NCBI GenBank assembly: GCA_002368865.1
Contig: DFDT01000031.1
Location: 1 to 7,442, forward strand
Direction: 5' to 3'
Length of the DNA: 7,442 bases
From: Lachnospiraceae bacterium UBA3821
GTDB taxonomy: Bacteria > Bacillota > Clostridia > Lachnospirales > Lachnospiraceae
Below, piece by piece: positions 1 to 5,540 of this stretch. The position numbers and the translations under genes were made by a program. How positions within the stretch are numbered: the stretch's first letter is position 1; each line of letters opens with the position of its first letter. The notes beneath the pieces were generated by a model, which saw only the letters and a program-made list of their open reading frames with translations, was not told the origin of the DNA and ran no database searches.

Positions 1-69
1 GAGATGGCTGTAAACGATGCAGAGGGCTTCAAGACTCTGGCAGAGCTTGCTAAGAGCAAGATCGCATAA
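1..69 (+). CDS. 3' end of an unidentified protein-coding gene (truncated at window edge)
   Basis: Frame 1 is open from the window edge to a TAA at 67-69 and gives 22 residues ending in ELAKSKIA. The composition (Ala, Lys, Glu and Leu, helix-forming) looks like a genuine soluble protein C-terminus. A strong rho-independent terminator 18 bp after the stop supports a real gene end. I do not recognise the family from this tail, and most of the gene lies outside the window. Confidence 0.7.
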   Translation, partial: EMAVNDAEGFKTLAELAKSKIA

Positions 70-87
70 ATATATTATCGGAGTGTT

Positions 88-122
88 ACCGGCGTAGTCA
101 GGAAGATTACGCCGGTTTTTTT
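88..122 (+). terminator. Rho-independent terminator of the upstream gene
   Basis: A perfect 9-bp stem, ACCGGCGTA (88-96) with TACGCCGGT (108-116), has an 11-nt loop and runs into seven Ts (116-122). It lies just after the stop at 69 and separates that gene from the promoter at 153. Confidence 0.92.
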
Positions 123-152
123 GATTTAAAATAGTTTTTAACAATTCGTTGC

Positions 153-181
153 TTGACAATTGTAAAATATTATACTATGAT
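153..181 (+). promoter_or_regulatory. SigmaA-type promoter driving the leader and the rpn gene
   Basis: A perfect -35 TTGACA (153-158) and a -10 TATGAT (176-181) are separated by 17 bp, in AT-rich DNA just after a terminator. The predicted transcription start is about 188. Spacing and matches are close to the housekeeping consensus, so this should be a strong constitutive promoter unless regulated. It leaves an untranslated leader of about 174 nt before the rpn start at 362. Confidence 0.82.
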
Positions 182-184
182 AAC

Positions 185-218
185 TACATCGGCTGTGATT
201 GGTCATACAGCCGGTGTA
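185..218 (+). promoter_or_regulatory. Strong stem-loop at the 5' end of the rpn leader
   Basis: Positions 185-196 pair with 207-218 in a 12-bp stem (core ATCGGCTGT with ACAGCCGGT, one G-U pair) around a 10-nt loop. The predicted transcript starts at about 188, so most of this stem would form the extreme 5' end of the RNA, where it could protect the transcript or act in regulation. It matches no riboswitch class I recognise. Confidence 0.5.
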
Positions 219-268
219 AGTGAACATTTTCTTTGGCATTTCGCCGATTTTTTCACTTTTTATTTTTA
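218..268 (+). terminator. Candidate leader attenuator/terminator before rpn
   Basis: AAGTGAA (218-224) pairs with TTCACTT (252-258). A small GGC/GCC hairpin (235-237 with 243-245) sits inside the loop, and a U-rich tail follows (257-267). The stem is AT-rich with a long loop, so it would be only a moderate terminator. If it works, transcription from the 153-181 promoter would mostly give an RNA of about 80 nt and only partly reach rpn. It could equally be the 3' end of an independent small RNA. GCCGAT (243-248) can also pair with ATCGGC (188-193), and CCGAT (244-248) with ATCGG (271-275), so alternative folds exist. Confidence 0.4.
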
Positions 269-346
269 ACATCGGATCCGAAAAAGGTTTTATTTTGTTT
301 ACCGTAGAATGAATTGACGGAGTGCCTGAAAATAGACTGCTCTGTC

Positions 347-361
347 AGGAAAGGAAGGAGC
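347..361 (+). promoter_or_regulatory. Ribosome binding site that decides the rpn start
   Basis: AGGAAAGG (347-354) lies 7 nt before ATG 362. A second purine block, AAGGAG (355-360), abuts the ATG too closely to be ideal. Neither is as good as the internal site at 1077-1082, so the full-length nuclease may be translated less efficiently than the internal product. Confidence 0.65.
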
Positions 362-1303
362 ATGGGAAAATATGATAATGTGGATCGGGAGTATTTCACC
401 GATCCGGAGAGGGCTGCGGAATTGTTTTCGGCGGGGGTATATCACTGGCGGTTGAAAATGGGAGGTAGAGATCTGCAAGAGATTGAGCGGACCTATCCGT
501 CCCTGCACAGTTTGTCGGGGACATTGGAACGGGACGCCATCTTTCTGTGTGAGAAGCAGCGGGTAAAGTACGGTCTGGAAATCGAAATACATGCGGATTA
601 TGCGATGCCGCGCCGTTTTCTGACTTACGACGCCTGTGAATATGAGAGGGAAGCGGAGCGCATGCGAAGCGAGCATGAGCAGAACGGAGATCTGGTGACT
701 TTTGACGAGATCAAGAGCGGAATGAAACAGTCGGACAGCTTTTATCCGGTCATCAATCTGCTGCTGTATCTTGGAAAAGGACATTTTCGCGGAAAGGATG
801 TTCTGCGGGATTTATTTTCTGTCCCACAGAGGGTCAAACCGTTTGTGTTTGAGAAGATCCAGAATTATTCTTATGCGTTGCTGGAAGCGGAGTATGTTGA
901 TCCGGATGAATTTCATACAGATCTGAAATATTTCTTCCGGGCCATGCAGTGTCGAAATGACAAAAAGAAGCTGAAAGGATTGCTTGCGCAGGGGGAATAT
1001 GAATGTCTTGCCCGAGCGGCACAGAAAGCGATCACGGTTCATTTAAACATTAAGGAACTAACTAAGAAAGTGGTAGAGGAGGATGAGGAAATGTGTAAAG
1101 CGTACAGAGATCTGATTGCGGATGAGAGAGCGGAAGCAAAGCAGGAAGGAATTTTGGAGGGAATTCAGGAAGGAATTCAGGAGGGAATCCAACAGATGGT
1201 TACCTGTCTGGAGAGGATTAAGAGCGGAAGCTCCAGACAGGTATTGTTGGCGGAAGGTTTTGATCCGAGAGTGGTGGATCAGGCTTGGACGCTGATGCTC
1301 TGA
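362..1303 (+). CDS. Rpn family recombination-promoting nuclease / PD-(D/E)XK transposase-like protein (full-length, RpnL-type)
   Basis: Predicted 313-residue cytoplasmic DNA endonuclease of the Rpn (YhgA-like, PD-(D/E)XK) family, whose members promote recombination and several of which are toxic or anti-phage. The N-terminal part (residues 9-37) resembles the family's DNERFADLFN-type opening. The nuclease core shows R57-D58, then GLEIEIHADYAMP (71-83) with R85 and Y89-D90, matching the usual GIExQ...YAMP..R...YD block. PVINLLLYLG (129-138) matches the conserved PVxxLVLYYG strand. A charged C-terminal region (244-313) carries EGIL/EGIQ repeats. E75 replaces the usual Gln of the E-x-Q motif. 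I chose ATG 362 because AGGAAAGG (347-354) lies 7 nt upstream; an in-frame TTG at 314 has no comparable site. The gene is preceded by a structured leader and converges on the ligase gene. A separate C-terminal product probably starts inside it at 1091. Family assignment is firm; activity is inferred. Confidence 0.88.
   Translation: MGKYDNVDREYFTDPERAAELFSAGVYHWRLKMGGRDLQEIERTYPSLHSLSGTLERDAIFLCEKQRVKYGLEIEIHADYAMPRRFLTYDACEYEREAERMRSEHEQNGDLVTFDEIKSGMKQSDSFYPVINLLLYLGKGHFRGKDVLRDLFSVPQRVKPFVFEKIQNYSYALLEAEYVDPDEFHTDLKYFFRAMQCRNDKKKLKGLLAQGEYECLARAAQKAITVHLNIKELTKKVVEEDEEMCKAYRDLIADERAEAKQEGILEGIQEGIQEGIQQMVTCLERIKSGSSRQVLLAEGFDPRVVDQAWTLML
1077..1093 (+). promoter_or_regulatory. Perfect internal Shine-Dalgarno with in-frame ATG inside rpn
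   Basis: AGGAGG (1077-1082) is the complete anti-SD complement and lies 8 nt before ATG 1091, which is exactly in frame (codon 244) with the rpn gene. It is the best translation-initiation site in the locus. It falls at the boundary between the nuclease domain and the repeat-bearing C-terminal domain. Glu-rich coding sequence can produce AGGAGG by chance, so translation needs to be shown. Confidence 0.65.
1091..1303 (+). CDS. Candidate intragenic antitoxin: C-terminal Rpn domain translated separately (RpnS-type)
   Basis: An in-frame ATG with a perfect AGGAGG 8 nt upstream would give a 70-residue protein identical to residues 244-313 of the nuclease, starting MCKAYRDLIADERAEA. It consists of a charged helix, four tandem four-residue repeats (EGIL, EGIQ, EGIQ, EGIQ) and a short C-terminal helical part ending DQAWTLML. 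In E. coli, rpn genes make just such a separate C-terminal protein (RpnS), which binds and blocks the toxic full-length RpnL. Its dimerisation helix contains four-residue repeats of variable number. What I see here is the start site, the frame, the repeats and the domain boundary; production and antitoxin function are inferred. The alternative is that the AG-rich sequence is only codon usage for a Glu-rich helix. Confidence 0.6.
   Translation: MCKAYRDLIADERAEAKQEGILEGIQEGIQEGIQQMVTCLERIKSGSSRQVLLAEGFDPRVVDQAWTLML
1145..1192 (+). repeat. Four tandem 12-bp repeats encoding EGIL/EGIQ
   Basis: Four consecutive 12-bp units, GAAGGAATTTTG, GAGGGAATTCAG, GAAGGAATTCAG and GAGGGAATCCAA, encode EGIL-EGIQ-EGIQ-EGIQ (residues 262-277 of the long protein). 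The unit length is a multiple of three, so gain or loss by slippage keeps the frame. The units differ only at third positions and in the last codon. The repeats lie in both the long product and the candidate short product. Confidence 0.93.
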
Positions 1304-1322
1304 TGCCGATAGATCCCCACTT

Positions 1323-2960
1323 TTATTTCACTTCGATCTGTTGTGCGACCAATTGATCTGCGCCGTACTGCTTGCGCAGTGCGGGCTTTTCAATCTTGCC
1401 GGTGGCGTTTCTGGGCACATCGGCAAAAATGATCTTCTTCGGGCGTTTGTAGCGGGGCAGTTCTTTGCAGTATTCTTCGATTTCTTCCTCGGTGCAGGTC
1501 ATGCCCTCTTTGATGGAGATGATGGCGCCGGTAATCTCGCCCAGACGCTTGTCGGGGAGACCGATCACGGCCACATCCTTCACCTTATCATAGGCGCTCA
1601 GGAAGTTCTCAATCTGAACAGGATAAATATTTTCACCGCCGCTGACGATGACATCTTTCTTGCGGTCTACCAGGAAGTAGAAGCCGTCCTCGTCCTGCAT
1701 TGCCATGTCGCCGGTATAAAGCCAGCCATCCTTCAGAGTTTCGGCGGTTGCCTTCGGGTCATTGTAGTAGCAGGTCATGACCCCGGGACCCTTGACGCAG
1801 AGCTCGCCCACATCGCCCTGTTTTACAGTATTGCCTTCCTCGTCCACAATCTTGCATTTCCAGCGGTAACCGGGGATGCCGATGGCGCCTACCTTGTGGA
1901 TGTTCTCCACACCCAGGTGGACGCAGCCGGGACCGGTAGACTCGGACAGACCATAGTTGGTGTCATAGAGATGGTTTGGGAAATATTCCTTCCAATGCTT
2001 GATCAGAGAGGGGGGCACAGGCTGTGCGCCGATGTGCATCAGTCTCCACTGATCCAGCTCGTAATCCTCTTTTTTGAGATCGCCGCGGTCCAAGGCATCC
2101 AGGATATCCTGCGCCCAGGGAACCAGGAGCCACACGATGGTGCAGTGCTCTTTGGAAACTGCGTCCAGGATGATCTCGGGTGTGGCGCCCTTTAATAATA
2201 CGGCTCGGCTTCCGGCACAGAGACTTCCCATCCAGTGGAATTTTGCGCCGGTGTGATACAGAGGTGGAATGCACAGAAAGACATCATTTCGGTCGGTCAG
2301 ATGATGCTTCTGCTCCATCTGCGCAGCCTGCATCAGGCTTTCATGGTTGTGCAGGATCGCCTTCGGAAATCCGGTGGTACCTGACGAGAAATAGATGGCA
2401 GCGTCGTCCTCTTCCTCCAGTCGGATCAGAGGCGCTTTGCTGGAGCAGTCAGCCACCAGTTCACGATAGCTCTCGGCAAAAGTAGGGCAGCCGTCGCCCA
2501 CATAGATCAGCAGTCTTCCCTTGCTTAGATTATCGGCGATCGACTCAATACGGCCGATAAATTCCGGTCCGAAGATCAGAATATGTACTTCCGCCAGGTC
2601 GGCGCAGTACTGAATCTCATCCGCAGCAAAGCGGAAATTGAAGGGAACGGCGATGGCGCCGGCCTTCAGGATGCCGAAATAGATCGGAAGCCATTCCAGA
2701 CAGTTGAACATCAGAATGGCAACCCGGTCTCCCTTTTGGATGCCGCGGGAGATGAGCATGTTGGCAACCCTGTTTGCTTTCTCGTCGAAAACGCTCCAGG
2801 TGATCTCTCTGCGGTAAGGGGTGGGTGTGGTCTGCTGGACCAGATCGTATTCCTTCCAGGTGGTGCGGCGGGGATCCGTCATGGTGGGGTTCAATTCCAC
2901 CAAAGCCACCTCGTCGCCGTAGAGTTTGTGATTTCGTTCCAGTAAATCTGTAACAGGCAT
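1323..2960 (-). CDS. AMP-forming acyl-CoA ligase (class I adenylate-forming enzyme), probably aryl- or short/medium-chain acid specific
   Basis: A 545-residue cytoplasmic acid:CoA ligase that activates a carboxylate with ATP to an acyl-AMP and then to acyl-CoA, releasing AMP and PPi. The core motifs are all present: P-loop SSGTTGFPK (192-200), YGLSEST (336-342), the YTGD aspartate D418, DRKKD with R433 (432-436), SGGENIYP (440-447), and catalytic K522 in NATGK near the C-terminus. The length is normal for the family. There is an uncommon stretch of about 30 residues (25-55) before the usual N-terminal ITW. The ATG at 2960 has AGAAAGGA 9 nt upstream. It follows iorB by 46 bp on the same strand, so the likely substrate is the acid matching the IOR product (phenylacetate, indoleacetate or hydroxyphenylacetate). 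It is not the shorter PaaK type. The substrate is inferred from context only; a fatty acid cannot be excluded. Confidence 0.9.
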   Translation of the reverse strand: MPVTDLLERNHKLYGDEVALVELNPTMTDPRRTTWKEYDLVQQTTPTPYRREITWSVFDEKANRVANMLISRGIQKGDRVAILMFNCLEWLPIYFGILKAGAIAVPFNFRFAADEIQYCADLAEVHILIFGPEFIGRIESIADNLSKGRLLIYVGDGCPTFAESYRELVADCSSKAPLIRLEEEDDAAIYFSSGTTGFPKAILHNHESLMQAAQMEQKHHLTDRNDVFLCIPPLYHTGAKFHWMGSLCAGSRAVLLKGATPEIILDAVSKEHCTIVWLLVPWAQDILDALDRGDLKKEDYELDQWRLMHIGAQPVPPSLIKHWKEYFPNHLYDTNYGLSESTGPGCVHLGVENIHKVGAIGIPGYRWKCKIVDEEGNTVKQGDVGELCVKGPGVMTCYYNDPKATAETLKDGWLYTGDMAMQDEDGFYFLVDRKKDVIVSGGENIYPVQIENFLSAYDKVKDVAVIGLPDKRLGEITGAIISIKEGMTCTEEEIEEYCKELPRYKRPKKIIFADVPRNATGKIEKPALRKQYGADQLVAQQIEVK

Positions 2961-3006
2961 TTTTTTATATCCTTTCTCATTTTGGTTCTGTTTCGCAATT
3001 ATCTAT

Positions 3007-3576
3007 TTAGCCCCGTCCCAGCAAAAATGCTTTCTGGTTCAGTTCCAGGAATTTGGGCGGTACACACTCTTCAATGGCTTTCTGCCATTTTTCCAATGAA
3101 ATATTGTCGAAATATTTGGAGAGACGTCCCATGAGCACGATGTTGACTGCTTTGGAACTCCCGGCTTCCTCTGCCAGGGCCAGACAGTCCATGGCGTCTA
3201 CGGCAGCGCCTTTTTTCTCCATTTTTTCAATCAGGTTTTCCGGATAGGAGACGGCACCTGTGATGACGGGCATGGGATCGATCTCCTGTGTATTGACCAC
3301 AATGCGGCCGTCCGGCTTTAAGTACTCCAGATAGCGGGCTGCCTCCAGCTTCTCAAAGGAGACGATGAAATCCGCCTGCCCCTTGTCGATGATGGGAGAG
3401 TAGACCTTATCTCCGAAACGCACATAGGTGACAACGCTTCCGCCGCGCTGACTCATGCCGTGTACCTCAGATACCTTTACATCATAACCTTCTTTTAAAA
3501 GTAAGTGTCCTAAGAGCTTGCTGGCAAGCAGGGAGCCCTGTCCGCCGACTCCTACGATCATAATATTTTTTGTCAT
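3007..3576 (-). CDS. iorB: Indolepyruvate:ferredoxin oxidoreductase, beta subunit
   Basis: A 189-residue small subunit of the heteromeric 2-oxoacid:ferredoxin oxidoreductase that oxidatively decarboxylates aryl pyruvates to aryl-acetyl-CoA. It belongs to the POR-gamma/CoA-site domain type. The signature GVGGQG (9-14) at the N-terminus and the family-typical SEVHGMSQRGGSV (36-48) are both present, and the length matches known IorB proteins (about 190-200). ATG 3576 is preceded by AGAGGA at 5 nt spacing. It lies 38 bp downstream of iorA on the same strand, the normal alpha-then-beta order, and the acyl-CoA ligase follows 46 bp later. It carries no iron-sulfur motif of its own, as expected for this subunit. 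Confidence 0.95.
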   Translation of the reverse strand: MTKNIMIVGVGGQGSLLASKLLGHLLLKEGYDVKVSEVHGMSQRGGSVVTYVRFGDKVYSPIIDKGQADFIVSFEKLEAARYLEYLKPDGRIVVNTQEIDPMPVITGAVSYPENLIEKMEKKGAAVDAMDCLALAEEAGSSKAVNIVLMGRLSKYFDNISLEKWQKAIEECVPPKFLELNQKAFLLGRG

Positions 3577-3614
3577 CTTGTCCTCTCATTCCGCCGCGTA
3601 AACGGCTTGTATTA

Positions 3615-5345
3615 TCAACCCTTTTGCAGCGCCCCGAATTTGCAGAGTTGGCTGCAGACACCACAGCCCACGCAGAGGGTAGTGTCGATGACTGCTTTGC
3701 CGTTCTTTACACTGATGGCAGGACAGCCCAAACGCATACAGGACTTACAGCCCACGCATTTCTCACAGTCAACCTTCAGAGGCGGTGCTGCCTTCACATA
3801 TTTCAACAGCACGCAGGGGCGTCTGCTGATGATGACGGAAGGTTCCGGCGCGGCCAGTTCTTCCTTTACCACCTGGTCACATGCAGCCAGATCGTAGGGA
3901 TCTACAACGCGCACGCGGTTGATGCCCATGGCGCGCACCAATGCCTCCAGATCAATCTTGCCGGCGGGATCCCCCTTGATGTTGTAACCGGTGGTCGGAT
4001 TCTGCTGATGACCGGTCATACCGGTGATGGAGTTGTCCAGAATGATCACGGTGGAATTGCTCTGGTTGTAGGCAATGTTGGCAAGCCCTGTCATGCCGGA
4101 GTGCACGAAAGTGGAGTCTCCGATCACGGCAACGGTCTTTCCCTCGCACTGTCCCGCAGTGGCCTTGTTGAAGCCGTGAATGGAACTCAGGGAAGCACCC
4201 ATGCAGAGTACCATATCGATGGCGGTGAGGGGCGGCGCGCTGCCCAATGTGTAGCAGCCGATGTCGCCGAGAACGGTACATTTATTTTGTTTCAACGTAT
4301 AGAACATGCCGCGGTGAGGACAGCCGGCACACATGACGGGCGGTCTGCCGGGCATCTGCTCGTCCAGACGGTTGCCTTTCGGCACTTCCACGCCGAGCTT
4401 CTCGGCGATCATGTTCTGGGAGAACTCGCCCTCCATGGGGAGCAGATCCTTGCCGGAGAGTGTGAGCCCCAGCTGTTTGCAGTGATTTTCAATGATCGGA
4501 TCCAGTTCTTCGATGATGACCAGCTTTTCTACCTTGGCGGCAAAATCCAGGATCAGCTTTTTCGGCAGGGGATTGACCATGCCAAGCTTCAGAATACATG
4601 CCTTGTCGCCAAAGACTTCCTTTGCATACTGGTAACAGGTGGAAGAAGTAATGATCCCCAGTTTGGTATCGCCCATCTCCACGCGGTTGAAGGGACAATC
4701 CTCCGCGTACTCAGCCAGTCTGCGCATGCGCTCCTCCACCAGGGGATGCTTTTTGATCGCATTGGCAGGGGCCATGATATATTTCGCGGGATTCTTTTCA
4801 TAGGGCTTCGGATCGGGTACCACGCGCTCCGCTGTGTCCACCACGCTCTGTGAGTGGGCTACGCGGGTGCACATCTTGATGATGACCGGTGTGTCATACT
4901 GCTCGGAGAGCTCATACGCTTTTTTGGCAAATTCGCATGCTTCCGCAGAGTCGGAAGGCTCCAGCATGGGAACCTTGGAAGCGATGGCGTGATGTCTGGA
5001 ATCCTGCTCGTTCTGAGAGGAGTGCATGCCGGGATCGTCTGCCACGCAGATGATCAGACCGCCGTTCACGCCGGTGTAGGACGCTGTGTAGAGCGGATCG
5101 GCCGCCACGTTCAGTCCCACATGCTTCATGCCGCAGAAAGAGCGTCGCCCGGCCAAGGATGCGCCGAACGCAACTTCCAGGGCAACTTTTTCGTTAGGTG
5201 CCCATTCACAGTAGATTTCATCATATTTGGCGGCTTCCTCGGTCACTTCCGTACTGGGGGTGCCGGGGTAGCTGGAAACCACCATACAGCCCGCTTCGTA
5301 AAGTCCGCGGGCAAATGCTTTGTTGCCTAACATCAGTTGTTTCAT
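3615..5345 (-). CDS. iorA: Indolepyruvate:ferredoxin oxidoreductase, alpha subunit (TPP and 2x[4Fe-4S])
   Basis: A 576-residue large subunit holding thiamine pyrophosphate and two [4Fe-4S] clusters. It catalyses aryl pyruvate + CoA + 2 oxidised ferredoxin to aryl-acetyl-CoA + CO2 + reduced ferredoxin, reversible in principle. The N-terminal pyruvate-ferredoxin oxidoreductase domain has YPGTPSTEV (26-34) and the conserved EWAPNEK (47-53). A TPP domain follows with CAGCPHRG (339-346), GDIGCYTLG (360-368) and G409-D410...D437-N438. The C-terminal ferredoxin domain has C530-x2-C533-x2-C536-x4-C541-P and C558-x2-C561-x2-C564-x3-C568. The last Cys is followed by Lys, not the usual Pro. ATG 5345 has an upstream GGGGA. 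It is first in an operon with iorB and the ligase, with its own upstream promoter. The pyruvate-type POR family is excluded by subunit layout. Confidence 0.95.
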   Translation of the reverse strand: MKQLMLGNKAFARGLYEAGCMVVSSYPGTPSTEVTEEAAKYDEIYCEWAPNEKVALEVAFGASLAGRRSFCGMKHVGLNVAADPLYTASYTGVNGGLIICVADDPGMHSSQNEQDSRHHAIASKVPMLEPSDSAEACEFAKKAYELSEQYDTPVIIKMCTRVAHSQSVVDTAERVVPDPKPYEKNPAKYIMAPANAIKKHPLVEERMRRLAEYAEDCPFNRVEMGDTKLGIITSSTCYQYAKEVFGDKACILKLGMVNPLPKKLILDFAAKVEKLVIIEELDPIIENHCKQLGLTLSGKDLLPMEGEFSQNMIAEKLGVEVPKGNRLDEQMPGRPPVMCAGCPHRGMFYTLKQNKCTVLGDIGCYTLGSAPPLTAIDMVLCMGASLSSIHGFNKATAGQCEGKTVAVIGDSTFVHSGMTGLANIAYNQSNSTVIILDNSITGMTGHQQNPTTGYNIKGDPAGKIDLEALVRAMGINRVRVVDPYDLAACDQVVKEELAAPEPSVIISRRPCVLLKYVKAAPPLKVDCEKCVGCKSCMRLGCPAISVKNGKAVIDTTLCVGCGVCSQLCKFGALQKG

Positions 5346-5393
5346 GTTATACTTTTCCCCTTTTTTATTCGTTCGTAAAATCTCAACAGATGT

Positions 5394-5422
5394 ATTCTAA
5401 CATTTTTTTCAGAGATAGTAAA
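5394..5422 (-). promoter_or_regulatory. Candidate promoter of the iorA-iorB-ligase operon (extended -10)
   Basis: Reading the minus strand, TTTACT (-35, 5422-5417) lies 17 bp before TAGAAT (-10, 5399-5394), with TG one base upstream of it to form TGTTAGAAT, an extended -10. The start would be near 5387, giving a leader of about 42 nt before iorA. It is back-to-back with the chemoreceptor promoter; their -35 elements are 17 bp apart. Confidence 0.6.
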
Positions 5423-5423
5423 G

Positions 5424-5439
5424 GAATTGCCGAAAATTC
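5424..5439. promoter_or_regulatory. Inverted repeat between the divergent -35 elements (candidate operator)
   Basis: GAATT (5424-5428) and AATTC (5435-5439) form a perfect inverted repeat with a 6-bp centre, filling the gap between the -35 of the ior operon (5417-5422) and the -35 of the chemoreceptor gene (5440-5445). A dimeric regulator here could control both genes. Five-base AT-rich half-sites can arise by chance, and no regulator gene is in the window. Confidence 0.3.
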
Positions 5440-5470
5440 TTGACAGACCATAGTGGTTTATATGTATAAT
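5440..5470 (+). promoter_or_regulatory. Promoter of the chemoreceptor gene
   Basis: TTGACA (5440-5445) and TATAAT (5465-5470) both match consensus exactly but are 19 bp apart, longer than the ideal 17. Transcription would start near 5477, about 78 nt before the ATG at 5555. A flagellar SigD-type promoter (TAAA-N15-GCCGATAT) was looked for and not found, which is slightly unusual for a chemoreceptor gene. Confidence 0.65.
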
Positions 5471-5540
5471 AGAGATAGATATTTTGGAAAAAAGAATGCG
5501 TTTATAGACATATTTACCAAAAAAAGGATCGCAGATAGAT

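Noticed and set aside
195..269. A 24-codon GTG-started reading frame in the rpn leader, rich in Phe, Trp and Tyr near its end and resembling an aromatic attenuator leader peptide
   Set aside because: There is no Shine-Dalgarno, the GTG is only about 7 nt from the predicted transcript start, and the Phe codons are an automatic result of the T-rich terminator-like sequence. The downstream gene is a nuclease, not aromatic metabolism.
314..361. In-frame TTG at 314 as a start giving a longer Rpn protein
   Set aside because: The extra 16 residues do not resemble the family N-terminus, no good SD precedes the TTG, and the purine-rich RBS lies inside this stretch just before ATG 362.
1358..1384. A CTGCGC/GCGCAG hairpin followed shortly by Ts, as a terminator for rpn
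   Set aside because: It lies inside the ligase coding sequence, the stem is only 6 bp, and the short T-run begins several bases after the stem, so it is not a convincing terminator.
1341..2195. A 284-codon open frame on the plus strand opposite the acyl-CoA ligase
   Set aside because: The minus-strand ligase has all core motifs of its family. The plus frame has no recognisable domain and no credible start signal.
3570..4853. A 427-codon open frame on the plus strand opposite iorA
   Set aside because: It is antisense to a gene with complete, ordered catalytic and Fe-S motifs. Its composition (rich in His, Gly, Ala and Val, with no recognisable domain) is typical of a shadow frame in codon-biased DNA.
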